From Corylus avellana (taxonomy: Eukaryota > Streptophyta > Magnoliopsida > Fagales > Betulaceae): a stretch of DNA of 64,000 nucleotides. Positions 35,744-47,774 of this stretch are shown piece by piece. Location of the stretch: the NCBI RefSeq assembly GCF_901000735.1, contig NC_081551.1, positions 7,684,608 to 7,748,607 on the forward strand, given 5' to 3'. How positions within the stretch are numbered: position 1 is the stretch's first letter; the number at the start of each line of letters is the position of its first letter. A program made the position numbers and the translations under genes. The notes under the pieces are model-generated. The model searched no databases and was not told the DNA's origin. It saw only the letters and a list, made by a program, of their open reading frames with translations.

Positions 35744-38090
35744 ATGATGGGAAAGTCAAATACAATACTTGATTTTTTCAAAAGAAAAAATGCACAAAGT
35801 TCAAATGTCAATGTTGGTGATACATCATCGCCAACTTCTAATATCCTAATTTCTGAAAATTTTTCTAAAAGACTTTGGGGAGTTGATGGCAATGAATTTG
35901 ATATTAGTTCATTGGAGTTTAATCATGGATTGTGTTGTCAGAAATAGGAATGTGATGTTAATCAACGAGATGAAATTCGAAGAGCTTACATTAAAGCTGG
36001 TCCGTACCAATGTATTATCTCAGACTACCCGAAAATCTAGACAACAAAATCATCTTCGTAGCTTTCAACCTTCGTAGTTCAAGCTATTTCCTTCATGGCT
36101 TGAATATTCGCGTGAGAAAGATGCAGCCTTTTGTCTACCCTACTTTCTCTTTAATAAGCCATCTGGCATTTTACGCAACGTGTATTCACTATAAATGGAT
36201 TCAGAAATTGGAAGAAATTTAGAAATGGAAAAGATTGTGCTTTTCTCAATCATGTAAGGAAAGATCCAAATTCATTTCACAGAGTTTTTGAGAGGTTATA
36301 TGAAGATTTGAGGAACCAATCTCAACATATACAGAATGTGTTTGAAATTTCACTTCTGAACAAATTGCAAACAATCGCCTGCAATTGAAAGCCTCAATTG
36401 ATGTTGTTCGAGAGCTTACATTTCAAGGTGTTGCTTTTAGAGGTCGGGTTAAAAGTATGAGTTCAACAAATTGTGGAAATTTTCTTAAGATGTTAGATTT
36501 GACGATTTCATATAATGAACAGCTTGTTGAAGTGATCACTAAAGCTCCCAAAAATGCCTCTTACACATCACTTACATGTTTTTTCAACCAAAGTGAAGGA
36601 GGCAATTCGTGATTAAATCGATGATGCAAAGTTTTGCCTAATTGTTGATGAAGCTCATGATGAGTCAATGAATGAGCAAATGGCTATAGTTTTGAGATTT
36701 GTTGACAAGAATGGCTTTGTGCGAGAACGCTTTTTTGGACATGTTCATGTCTCTCATACTGCTACATTAACCTTCAAGGGCTGGCGCAAGTAATATGTGA
36801 GGCGGGTGGAATGGGTTTCAAGCGTTTCAAATGATTGTCCATATGCCTACTACATTCATTGTTTCACACATCATTTGCAATTGGCATTAGTGGCGGCATC
36901 AAAAGAAATCAATTATGTTCATCAATTTTTTACCAATTTGAATTATGTTATCAATTTTGTTTGTGCCTCATGCAGTCGGTATGAAGAATTGCGAGTTGCC
37001 CAAGCATCTGAAAATGCTTATATGATTACAATTGATGATATTGAGAGTGGAAGGGGACTTAATCAAATTAGTACGTTACAACGAGCTGGAGATATGCATT
37101 GGAGTTCTCACTTGAGATCAATTTCTAACTTAATCAAAAATTTTAATTCAGCCTGTGAAGTTATTGTTAAAATTATTGATGTGAGAACTACTTCTTCCCA
37201 ATGAGTAGAAGCTGATTTAGCTCATTAGGTAATGACTTCATTTGAATTTGTATTCATCTTACATTTCATGAAAGAAACTATGTAGGTCATCGATCATCTA
37301 TTTCAAGCATTGCAATCCAAATCTCAAGACATTTTAAGTGTCATGCATCTTGTTTCATCTACTAAAAGGTGTATCCAAAAATATAGAGATGATAAATGGA
37401 AAGTTTTATTTACCAATGTAAAGTTGTTTTGCAATAAACGCAACATAGATGTTCCAGATATGAATGCCCGTTATGTTGAGAGAAAAGGTCGAGCTCGCCA
37501 TCAACAAGTTGACTTTACAATTGAGCATCATTACCGTGTATATATTTTTTGTGTTGCAATAAATTCTCAATTACAAGAATTAAATCGCCGATTTAGTGAG
37601 CATGCAGTGGAGTTGCTTATTCTCGACTTGGCTCTTGATCCTCGAGTTTTGCGTGAGTCTTTTAGAATTGATGATATTTGTCATTTGGTAAACAAGTTCT
37701 ATCCGCAAGACATTACCGATCTTGAAAAAGAACAAATGGAAATAGAACTTCACCATTGTGAACACAATGTAGTTCAACATTCAACTTTCCAAGGATTGTT
37801 ATATTTCTTAATTATGCCAATGGTTGGTTAGAACCAAAAAATCAATTATCTACCAACTTGTTTTTTGAGTTGTTGTGTTTCTGCTTACTCTTCCCGTTTC
37901 TACCGCAACTACAAAATGAGCATTTTCAGCTATGAATATCATCAAAACTAGGCTTCGCAACAAAATTAAATATGAGTTTCTGACGGATTCTCTAATGTTG
38001 TACATCGAAAAAGAAATTGCTGTGATACTTAGTAAAAATTCAATCATAGATGATTTTCTGGATATGAAAACACAACGGGTTCCATTTTGA
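35744..38090 (+). pseudogene. hAT transposase (TTF/MYM zinc-finger type), copy A
   Basis: Fragments in changing frames follow the order of the plant zinc finger MYM-type protein 1-like hAT transposases. The N-terminus is MMGKSNTILDFFKRKN. Next comes the TTF-type region ('NQRDEIRRAYIKAGPYQ', frame-shifted around 35930-36060), then the DUF4371-like core (KASIDVVRELTFQGVAFRGR). Further on is 'YAYYIHCFTHHLQLALVAAS' (about 36840-36900), 'LQRAGDMHWSSHLRSISNL', and the C-terminal dimerisation region ending 38090. Multiple stops and frameshifts, including within the core, make it non-functional. It drives nothing now, but it identifies the surrounding element as hAT. Confidence 0.85.
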
Positions 38091-38219
38091 TAGGCGTTTG
38101 AGCTGAAATTTGAAATGTATTATGAAACAATTATCTATGTATCTTTTTTTTTTTTTTCTTTTTTTTAATTGTTATCTTTTTGTCAAAACTAAATTGAAGC
38201 TATTTCGTTTTTATATATT

Positions 38220-38838
38220 GGGAAAAATATAATTTAGCCCCAAAAACTACCAGCCATTTTCATTTTGGCCCCCTAATGTTCAAAAAGTGATAAAGTAGCC
38301 CCCAAACTATCAACTACTTGCAATTTGGCCACTCCGTTTGTCATTACTGTCAAATAGGATGAAAAATTTAATACTACGTCGTTTTGACAAGGTTAAGTTA
38401 CTAAAATGCCCTTTTTAAAAAAATTAATTTAAAAAATGCCCCCTGAAAATGACGTCGTTTTGAGAATAAAAAATAAAAAATAAAAAAAAAAGAAAAAAAA
38501 ATGGCTTAGGGGTGTGGCTCGCCAGCCACCCCATAGGCCATGGGGGTGGCCGGCGAGCCACCCCTAAACCACAGTTTTTTTTTTTTTTTTCTTAAAACGA
38601 TGTCGTTTTGGGAGGAATTTTTTAAATTGATTTTTTTTCAAAAGGGTATTTTAGTAACTTAACATTGTCAAAATGACGTAGTATTGAAGCTTCCATCCTA
38701 TTTGATAGTAATGACTAATGGAGTGGCCAAATTGCAACTAGTTAGTAGTTTGGGCGGCTACTTTACCACTTTTTGAACATTAAGGGGCTAAAATGAAAAT
38801 GACTTGTAGTTTGGGGGGGGCTAAATTATATTTTTCCC
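38220..38838. mobile_element. MULE-like MITE (type 1), copy A
   Basis: The 619-bp element has long inverted ends: GGGAAAAATATAATTTAGCC on the left and its complement GGCTAAATTATATTTTTCCC on the right. The 9-bp duplication TTATATATT lies on both sides (38211-38219 and 38839-38847). A 9-bp duplication is the hallmark of Mutator-like elements. The arms fold back over most of the length around a central palindromic GC block at about 38510-38575. It is inserted in the 3' part of the hAT element. Confidence 0.85.
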
Positions 38839-38915
38839 TTATATATTATTTTAATATATTTTGAATTTATACCGTGGCCCCCATCAAACTTTCTGGTTCT
38901 GTCCCTGATCAATGT

Positions 38916-39809
38916 CATTCTCTTATACATTTTTAGTCGATTGTTTTTTTTTTAAGATTATGCTATTAAATATGTGAGATATATTTAATAGTAGAATAAA
39001 CCTTGAATCCAGACCATCTGCAAAAGACACCTTTTACAGCCCCCACTCACAAACTGACACCTAAGCAAACACAAAACAAATCCACAAAAATATCATACAC
39101 CTACACACACTATATTTTGAGCTCAAAAGGGCGGGTCACTCCAAACCCGTGGGGCGGGTCTAGAGTCACTTTCTCTGACACTTCTTCGGCGCCAGAGTCA
39201 ATTTTTCCGGCCTTTAGGGTGATAAAATCCCTAAAGGATTCACTTTCTACCTCTAAATTTTAGTTTTGAATCAAAAAACGGGTTTTAAGGCATTAGAATC
39301 GGGTTGTGAGGTATTAGAATTGTGTTGTGATCTGAGTCACGATGGTTTGAGGTAGGTCACGCCAAACCCACGGCGTCGTGGGTCCGGCTAGCAGCTGGGT
39401 TGAGGGGTTTTTGGTCTTTTTGTTTTTCACTATGATTTGCTGTTTTTGTTTTCACTTTAATTTTTTGCAATTTTCTTGAAAATGGTGATGTATCAAATGG
39501 AGATTTGAGGATGTAAAACAGCCCTTTTACAAATGGTCCTGACCCATGGGGCTCTCTTAATAGTATAATCTCCACATGTAACTTTATGCAGAACGGGCTG
39601 CCTGTATGTTAATAGGCCTAACCGCCTAAGAGAGATAATATTGGCCATGTTTGGCAAACAATCTTCTCCAATCACGAATCAGGATCCCCGGCTATTCCTT
39701 CAAAACTGCCAACAGATTTTTTTGTCAATCTCAGCCATGGAATTCCATCCAACCGTCTAAATATTGCCATGTGTCCCACTCAAAAGAAAATAATAAAATA
39801 TTATTTATA
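38916..39809. repeat. Flank of hAT copy A, up to the gap
   Basis: Non-coding sequence shared with 47775-48700. It contains 'gggcgggtc' and 'acccgtgg' phrases. From about 39640 it carries the left arm of the TIR element whose complete form lies at about 48560-49345. The sequence stops at a gap. Confidence 0.7.
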
Positions 39810-39909
39810 NNNNNNNNNNNNNNNNNNNNNNNNNNNNNNNNNNNNNNNNNNNNNNNNNNNNNNNNNNNNNNNNNNNNNNNNNNNNNNNNNNNNNNNNNNN
39901 NNNNNNNNN
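39810..39909. other. Assembly gap (100 N)
   Basis: Exactly 100 N separate duplicated blocks A and B, so this is a placeholder gap of unknown real size. Confidence 1.
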
Positions 39910-40557
39910 AGCAAAAGAGCAAAGAGAAGAGTAAAAAATGGACACTAAAAATGGTGTGTAGCATTTCTCATCGACTACCAGATGTGATATTAGCATAGAT
40001 CAAACTAACAAATTGTCAAAAAAAACACCCTTCGATCAACGTTAAAATTGATAGAAGATAAAATAGAAAATAACTTAAAATGTGGCTTTTGAGGTGAAAA
40101 CAGTAAATTTTGGCTGTAAAAATGCTCCCACCGATCTTTTCTTCATGGCCAAATACATGTACACCAAAAAGAGTTTTTCGGAGTGGGATCATATGTGCAA
40201 TTCTGACACTAATAGCAAGAGTTATGTCCAACTTATTATCACATGCGTGGAGTTAACTTTTAAGTTCAAACGATGAGGATCTCCTAGCACAAGGTTTTTA
40301 AGCATATCATCCCCACTTAATTGGTGGGTTTGTTAAGAGTGTCGCCTCATTTAACTTCAAGTTTAAAGTATTGTCCTTGCTTAACTTTGAGTTTGTCAAG
40401 CTTATTCCCCCACTTGACCACTGAGTTGTTTAGTGTTTCGCCTCACTCAATGTCGTGGGGTCATGTCATGTAAAACTAAATAAAAATCCCTTTTTAATCA
40501 AAGCATATTAGGACTTCTTTCCTTTAATGGTTTCTCTTAAAAAATGTGTTTGGCGTC

Positions 40558-41271
40558 TGATGCAACGTGACGTCGTGAGATGTAAAGTAAAACAACAAGA
40601 AGAATGGATAAATATAACTTAGATCTTGAGTTTATCAAAGATCTAAGAAATCTTCTCAAAATGCTAGAGTCTATCTAAGGTTTGAAGGAAAATAATGAAG
40701 AAATTCAACTCTGAGACTTCTTATTGATAAAAACTCAAATATAATCAAAAACTACGTCCTTATGGCTATAAATATGTATTTATAAGCCCCCCAAACCCTA
40801 AATGTAATAGTAATATGAAATAAAGTCGAACTTGTAATTCTATGAGGCTCGTCCAGATGGAACATACCCCTGTCCGGACGGGCACTAAATAAAAGTGCGT
40901 AAATTAAACACAGAGGCGTGTCTGGATGGCCAGAAGCCATGTCCAGACGGACTTTCCAGACGCCATGTCCGGACATGCTGGATCCATGTCCGGACAGAAA
41001 TTCCAAAGACTTCAATTTAGGCCCCATGTCAGTTTTGACCTAGTAAACATTGGAATTAGTTAAACCTTATGCAACATGACTTTGTAAATATTTGAATTAG
41101 CTTTCCAACGCTACCAAGTTCGCTCCAATCTGATGTCCGCAACTCGAGTTATGATCTTTCTAATAAAGCTGGTCGAGTATTTGTTATGCCCTACATCATC
41201 CTCCCTAAGTGGGAGAGAATTCATCCTTGAATTCTGATCGTCCTTTCCGCGATCCCTTGGATGCTCCATCA
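40558..41271 (-). mobile_element. LTR of gag-bearing retroelement, copy B, first
   Basis: The LTR begins TGATGCAACGTGACGTC and ends CTCCATCA, giving proper TG...CA boundaries over 714 bp. It corresponds to 33102-33814 and 41943-42636. As the element reads on the minus strand, this is its 3' LTR. No polypurine tract is seen next to it, consistent with an internal deletion that removed pol and the 3' internal end. Confidence 0.75.
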
Positions 41272-41942
41272 GGCCACGATCCATTGGCACATGGTATAAC
41301 TATGGGACAAGAAAGAGACATGCATGTGTTTCAATAGTTTCTCTCAACTATTGGTCTTCTCTTTGCCTTGTCACACCCTAGTCTGCTTTAGTTGCTGTCA
41401 CCACGCAGCAACTCTTTCCCGGAACATGTTTACCACCAAAGAGACTCGTCGTTCATCGGGTACCCCTTTGAAGTCGAGAACCTCTTCAACCGTAATTGCC
41501 CAATCAAGGAACTCTTAAAGTTGCAACCAACCTTGGAATTTCGGGATGTTAAGATTGACGCCTGATTCCAATGGAATAGCATGAGCTTGTGTCCTAAGAA
41601 ATTTCCTCCGCACTCCACGCCCATCAAAAAGATTGACAGGTTCACTCTCAACGATAAAGTCGTCTTCTGCCCATGTGTACTACGGTCTTGGTTGACAACG
41701 ACAACCACTCGGACCACCCATGTCGGAAAAGTGATCAGTAGGGACTCCTTTTTGGGTCCACACCCACTCCCTCTTCTGCACGGCTATACCACCAAACCTC
41801 TCCTCCATGACACCATGTGCTGCAAACGAATCATCAGTTGATACTTACATGCTATCTCTATGCCCATATACACTTCATTCATGTCTGCACAACGGTTGCC
41901 CCTCCCCATTTCATGGAAAGTAACTTGGGCTTTGATACCAAC
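41272..41942 (-). pseudogene. Retrotransposon gag fragment with primer-binding site, copy B
   Basis: The minus strand starts with TGGTATCAAAGC (41940-41929), a near match to the initiator-Met tRNA primer-binding site, two bases inside the LTR. A gag-type sequence follows that includes 'FLDWAITVEEVLDFKG' and 'KEKTNSWEKLLKHM'-like segments. It then ends abruptly at the other LTR. Frameshifts are present. Only about 670 bp of internal sequence remains, so the element is a deletion derivative. Confidence 0.75.
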
Positions 41943-42636
41943 TGATACAGTGTGACGTGAGATGCAAAGTAGAACAACAAGAAGAAGGGATAAATATAAC
42001 TTAGATCTTGAGTCTATCAAAGAACTAAGAAATCTTCTCAAAACGCTAGAGTTTATCTAGCGTTTGAAGGAAAATAATGAAGAAACTCAACTTTGAGACT
42101 TCTTATTGATAAAATCTCAAATATAATCAAAAGCTGTGTTTTTAGGGCTATAAACATGTATTTATAGGCCCCCTAGACCTTAAACCTAATAATAATATGA
42201 AATAAAGTCGTATTTGTAATTCTACGAGGCCCGTCTCGTCCGAATGGGCACTAAATAAAAGTGCGTAAATTAAACACAGAGACGTGTCCGGATGGCCAGA
42301 ATTCATGTCCGAATGGGCTTCCCAGACGCCATGTCCGAACATGCAGGATCCGTGTTCGGACACAAATTCCAAAGACTTCAATTTAGGCCCATATCCGTTT
42401 TAACCTAGTAAACATTGGAATTAGCTGAACCTTATGAACAATGACTTTGTAAATATTTGAATTAGCTTTCCAATGCCACCAAGCTCGCTCCAATCCAATG
42501 TCCAAAACTCGAGTTATAATCTTTCTAATAAAGCTGGTCGAGTATTCGTGCCGCCCTACATCATCCTCCCTAGGTTGTAGAGAATTCATCCTCGAATTCT
42601 GATGATCCTTGCCGCGATCCTTCGGATGCTCCATCA
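41943..42636 (-). mobile_element. LTR of gag-bearing retroelement, copy B, second (5' LTR)
   Basis: TGATACAGTGTGACGTG...CTCCATCA, 694 bp, adjacent to the primer-binding site and therefore the 5' LTR of a minus-strand element. There is no obvious 5-bp duplication between its outer flank (ACTCA) and that of the first LTR (GCGTC). Confidence 0.75.
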
Positions 42637-43990
42637 ACTCATCCCATCCCGAATCAGTGTCAAAGACGGAGGAGGGGGGACCGGTGGGGGCCATGCCACC
42701 CCCCCACTTCCTAAAAAAAAGAAATTAGGTAGAAAAAAAAAAAGATTGAGAGAGAGAGTTCCAAATTGAGAGAGAGAAAGAGATTGTGAGAGAGAAAGAG
42801 AGAGAGAGAGCTGCTGGCCGGTTAGAAGAAGAAGAAGAAGTGGGATTCCAGCCATATGTGTTAATGAGGTAAAATCCTTACCATTTTTCTTGTAAATTTA
42901 GTTATATTCGTGGGATTAGAAGTAAGACATTGTGAGGATTTGTGAGATTTTGGGTTGGGTTTGAAAATTAGGATTCCTACATGGGATTTTGGAGATTTCT
43001 GTGTTTTTTATGTTGTTGTTGTTATTTTCTTTATATATGCATGTATGTAAATCTTGGACATTTTCTTTCGGGATTTCTGGTTCTTGATTTGGTTTGACCG
43101 TATGGGAATTTTGATGGGTTTTCTTTCTAAAGCATTTTTGTGGAAGTTATTTTTGAAATTTTATGCTTTCTCCTGATTTTGTTTGTTAAAGATGTTGGGG
43201 GTTTTCTTGTATAAATATGTAAATTTTTCTTTTCATATATGTGTTTTACTGTTTTATGTATATTTAAGCATACATAATGGTGCAATGGTTTTTATAACTA
43301 ATGGGTTTTGTCTTTGTAGGTGAGGTACTGAGGTTTCTTGCTGTAAGTGTCTACAAGTATTTGTAGTGACAAATTTTGTTCCTGTTTATCTCCATAAAAT
43401 TTGTAAGTTTCATTATGCATAGTTAACGTTAATAAACATGCACATGTATATTTTTCTCTTTGTATATGTGTTATATGTATGTATGTGCATGCACAATGGT
43501 GGAATAAGTTAATTGGGTTTTTTGAACTAACGAGATTTATTTATTTTGATGAACATGATCTTTTTAGGTGAAGTTTCTTGGCATTCTTGCTGTAAGAGTT
43601 TCTAAGTATTTGCAGGACAAATTTTGTTATTGTTCATCTCCATGAAATTTGTGAGTTTGCTTCTGCACAATTTAACGGTACTAAACATATATAAATACCT
43701 GTTTGTTGTGTCTGCTCAGTGTGTGTGAATGGATATACATATACATATGCATATGTATATATAAAGCTTTTGTTTTGGGAAATTAATATGCTTCATCTTT
43801 TGGCAGACGCCGCAGACATGTTTGATGGGTTTTCTTTCTAAAGCATTTTTGTGGAAGTTATTTTTTAAATTTTATGCTTTCTCCTTATTTTGTTTGTGAA
43901 AGATGTCGGAGTTTTGTTCATTGTTAATCTATGCATATTTTTTCTTTCTTTTCTAAAGACTTCAAAATGATCATATAAATTTATTTGTAG

Positions 43991-46404
43991 ATGATGGAAA
44001 AAGTCAAATACAATACTTGATTTTTTCAAAAGAAAAATTGCACAAAGTTCAAATGTCAATGTTGGTGATACATCATCGCCAACTTCTGATATCCCAATTT
44101 TTAAAAATTCTTCTAAAAGACTTCGGAGAATTGATAGTAATGAATTTGATATTAGTTCATTGGATTTTGATCCTGGATTACGTTGTCAGATATAGGAATA
44201 TGATGTTAATCAACGAGATGAAACTCGAAGAGCTTACATTAAAGCTGGTCCTTACCAACGTATTATCTCAGACTACCTAAAAATCTGGACAACAAAATCA
44301 TCTTTGTAGCTTTCAACCTTCATGGTTCAAGCTATTTCTTTCATGGCGTGAATATTCGCATGAGAAAGATGCAGCCTTTTGTCTACCTTGCTTTCTATTT
44401 AATAATTCATCTGGACATTTTACGTAACATGTATTCACTATAGATGGATTCAGAAATTGGAAGAAATTTAGAAATGGAAAAGATTATGTTTTTCTCAATC
44501 ATATAGGGAAAGATCCTAATTCATTTCACAGAGTTGTTGAGAGGTTATATGAAGATTTGAGGAACCAATCTCAACATATACAGAATGTGTTTGAAAATTT
44601 CACTTCTGAACAAATTGCAAACAATCGACTGCAGTTGAAAGCCTCAATTAATGTTGATCGAAAGCTTGCATTTCAAAGTGTTGCTTTTAGAGGCCAGGTT
44701 AAAAGTATGAGTTCAACAAATCATGAAAATTTTCTTGAGATGTTAGACTTGACAATTTCATATAATGAATAGCTTTTCTGAAGTGATCACTAAAGCTCCC
44801 AAAAATGCCTCATACACATCACTAATGGTACAAAAAAAAAAAAAAAAAAAAAAAATTACATGTTTTTTCAACCAAAGTGAAGGAGGCAATTCATGATGAA
44901 ATTGATGATGCAAAGTTTTGTCTAATTGTTGATGAAGCTTGTGATGAGTTAATGAATAAGCAAATGGTTATAGTTTTGAGATTTGTTGATAAGAATGGCT
45001 TTGTGCGAGAATGCTTTTTTGGACATGTTCATGTCTCTCATACTACTGCATTAACACTTAAAAAATGTATATATTTTATATTGTCTAAACATAAGTTAGA
45101 CATTCAAAATATTCAAGAACAAACGCAAGTAATATATGAGGGGGGTGGAATGGGTTTCAAGCTTTGGTTTCAAATGATTGTTCATATGCCTACTACATTC
45201 ATTGTTCCACACATCGTTTGCAATTGGCATTAGTAGCGGCATCAAAAAAAGTCATTTCGGTTCATCAATTTTTTACCAATTTGAATTATGTTGTCAATTT
45301 TGTTTGTGCCTCATGCAGTCAGTATGAAGAATTGCGGGTTACCCAAGCTGCTGAAAATGCTTACATGATTGCAATTGATGATATTGAGAGTGGAAGGAGA
45401 CTTAATCAAATTAGTACGCTACAACGAGCTGGAGATATGCATTGGAGTTCTCACTTGAAATCAATTTCTAACTTGATCAAAAATTTTAGAAATCATTGAT
45501 ATATGAACTACTTCTTCCCAATGAGTAAAAGCTAATTTAGTTCATCAGGTAATGACTTCATTTGAATTTGTATCCATCTTACATTTCATGAAATAAACTA
45601 TGCAGGTCACCGATCATCTATGTCAAGCATTGCAATTCAAATCTCAAGACATTTTAAGTGCATGCATCTTGTTTCATCCATTAAAAGGTGTATCCAACAA
45701 TATAGAAATGATAAATGAAAAGTTTTACTTACCAATGTGAAGTCGTTTTGCAATAAACTTAACATAGATGTTCCAAATATGAATGCCCATTATGTTGAGA
45801 GAAGAGGTCGAGCTCGCCATCAACAAGTTGACTTTACAATTGAGCATTATTATCGTGTATATATTTTTTATACTGCAATAGATTCTTAATTGCAATAATT
45901 AAATCACCGATTTAGTGAGCATGCAGTGGGGTTGCTTATTTTCGGCTCGGCTCTTGATCCTCGAGTTGCGCGTGAGTCTTTTAGAATTGATGATATTTGT
46001 CATTTGGTAAACAAGTTTTATCCGCAACCGATCTTAAAAAAGAACAGTTGGAACTAAAACTTCACCATTATGAACACAATGTAGTTCAACATTCAAGTTT
46101 CCAAGGATTGTTATATATTTCTTAATTATGCCAATGGTTGGTTAGAACCGGAAAATCAACTATCTACCAACTTGTTTTTCGAGTTGTTGTGCTTCTGCTT
46201 ACTCTTCCCGTTTCTACCACAACTACAGAACCAGCATTTTCAGCCATGAATATCATCAAAACTAGGCTTCGCAACAAAATTGAAGATGAGTTTTTGACGG
46301 ATTCTCTGATGTTGTACATCGAAAAAGAAATTGCTGCAACACTCAGTATAGATCCAATCATAGATGATTTTCAGGATATGAAAACACAACGGGTTCCATT
46401 TTGA
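43991..46404 (+). pseudogene. hAT transposase (TTF/MYM zinc-finger type), copy B
   Basis: Colinear with the copy A pseudogene. An extra A in the 'atgatggaaaaagtc' start region already shifts the frame. Recognisable parts are 'SQHIQNVFENFTSEQIANNR' (from 44557), a core segment 'AKFCLIVDEACDELM' (from 44877), and 'YAYYIHCSTHRLQLALVAAS' (from 45164). The C-terminal dimerisation domain 'LTLPVSTTTTEPAFSAMNII' to the stop at 46402-46404 is intact. A poly(A) run at about 44830-44853 interrupts the core. It is non-functional, but its C-terminus is better preserved than in copy A. Confidence 0.85.
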
Positions 46405-46517
46405 TAAGTGTTTGAGCTGAAATTTGAAATGTATTATGAAACAATTATCTATGTATCTTCTTCTCTTTTTTTTTTTTTGTTAAAACTAAATTGATGCTAA
46501 TTTTGTTTTTATATATT

Positions 46518-47697
46518 GGGAAAAATATAATTTAGACCCCAAACTACCAACCATTTTCATTTTAACCCCCTAATGTTCAAAAAGTAATAAAGTAGCCTCC
46601 AAGCTATCAACTAGTTGCAATTTGGCCACTCCGTTTGCTATTACCGTCAAATAAGGTAAAAAATTCAATACTACGTCGTTTTAACAAGGTTAAGTTACTA
46701 AAATGCCCTTTTGAAAAAAATTAATTAATTTAAAAAATGCCCCCCCAAAAATGACATCGTTTTGAGAAAAAAAAAAAAAAAAAACGGTGGTTTAGGGGTG
46801 GCTTGCCGGCCACCCCATAGACCATGGGGTGGCCCGCGAGCTACCCCTAAATCACATTCTTTTCTTCTTTTTTTTTCTCTCAAAACGACATCGTTTTGGG
46901 AGGCATTTTTTAAATTGATTTTTTTTTTTTTTTTTATCTAAAAAGGTATTTTAGTAACTTAACCTTGTCAAAACCACATAGTATTGAAGTTTCCATCCTA
47001 TTTGACAGTAATGACTAACAGAGTGGCCAAATTGCAACTGGTTGGTAGTTTGGGGGGCTAGTTTATCACTTTTTGAACATTATGGGCTAAAATGAAAATG
47101 GATTGTAGTTTGTGGAGCTAAATTATATTTTGGGTTAAATACTAAATACCCCCTGGGTTTCGTTGCTTTATTTTTCTCCCATAGGGTTTGATTTTTATCA
47201 CAGAAGGTCTATGTGGTTTTGATAATAGATCAAATTAATTTTCTGCCAATTGACCGTTAGTTGACTTAACGAAAGTCCACATGGACCAATCAAATGTTGA
47301 CACGTGGCACCTACTTAATTTTTTTTAATTAAAAAATGTATTTAAAAAAAAAAAAATTGAGGGTGGTTTCGCCACCCCCCATCACCGGAGACCCCGACAC
47401 AAGGGGTGGCTCGGCCACCCCCAATGGCTGGGTGGCCCAGCCACCCCCAATTTTTTTTTTTAAAAAAAAATTTTTTTAAATACATTTTTTTAATTTAAAA
47501 AAAATTAAGTAGGTACCACGTGTCAACATTTGATTGGTCCACGTGAACTTCCGTTAAGTCAACTAACAGAAGGACTAATTTGGTTTATTATCAAAACCAC
47601 AGGGACTTTCTGTGATAAAAATCAAACCTCAGGGGGGAAAAAATAAAGCAACGAAACCATAGGAGGATATTTAGTATTTAACCCTTATATTTTTCCC
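46518..47697. mobile_element. MULE-like MITE (type 1), copy B, interrupted
   Basis: The same element as 38220-38838, with GGGAAAAATATAATTTAG and TTTTTCCC ends and the duplication TTATATATT at 46509-46517 and 47698-47706. Near its right end it is split by a second MITE (47132-47684). The central palindromic GC block lies at about 46795-46855. Confidence 0.85.
47132..47684. mobile_element. MULE-like MITE (type 2), nested
   Basis: The 553-bp element has perfect 11-bp ends GGGTTAAATAC / GTATTTAACCC inside much longer inverted arms. The 9-bp duplication TTATATTTT lies at 47123-47131 and 47685-47693. Copy A has the unoccupied site, with TTATATTTT present once at 38826-38834, which proves the boundaries. 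The centre (about 47360-47455) is again built of GGGGTGGC...GCCACCCC palindromes. Confidence 0.92.
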
Positions 47698-47774
47698 TTA
47701 TATATTATTTTAATATATTTTAAATTTATACTTTGGCCCCCATCAAACTTTCTAGTTCCGTCCCTCATCAGTGT

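Larger units (their letters stand above)
34441..38907 (+). mobile_element. hAT transposon, copy A (left end deleted)
   Basis: The right terminus GGTTCTGTCCCTG (ending 38907) is a canonical hAT end (reverse complement CAGGGACAGAACC). It is followed by ATCAATGT (38908-38915), matching the 8-bp duplication seen in copy B with one change. The left terminus is missing, and copy A enters the element at about 'gatcggtgggggttatgccc'. The interior holds a leader region with internal direct repeats (a 'ctttctaaagcatttttgtgg' block at about 34878 and about 35579) and a decayed transposase gene. Confidence 0.75.
32450..39809. repeat. Large duplicated block, copy A
   Basis: Copy A runs from 'aaagcaaaagagcaaaaagg' to the assembly gap. 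It is colinear with 39910-48700 (copy B) through an LTR/gag remnant, a hAT element with a nested MITE, and about 870 bp beyond the hAT. Differences are scattered substitutions plus two major structural ones. Copy A lacks the second LTR and the hAT left end, about 760 bp in copy B terms. It also lacks the 553-bp MITE at 47132. Confidence 0.85.
42661..47766 (+). mobile_element. hAT transposon, copy B, with both ends
   Basis: ATCAGTGT occurs at 42653-42660 and again at 47767-47774. This is the 8-bp duplication expected for hAT elements, bracketing 5.1 kb. The left end begins CAAAGACGGAGGAGGG and the right end reads GTTCCGTCCCTC, partly matching inverted ends; the copy A right end CAGGGACAGAACC (complement) is the better-preserved version. 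The left flank is the end of the retroelement LTR. The interior holds a GA-rich leader, the transposase pseudogene and two nested MITEs. Confidence 0.8.
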
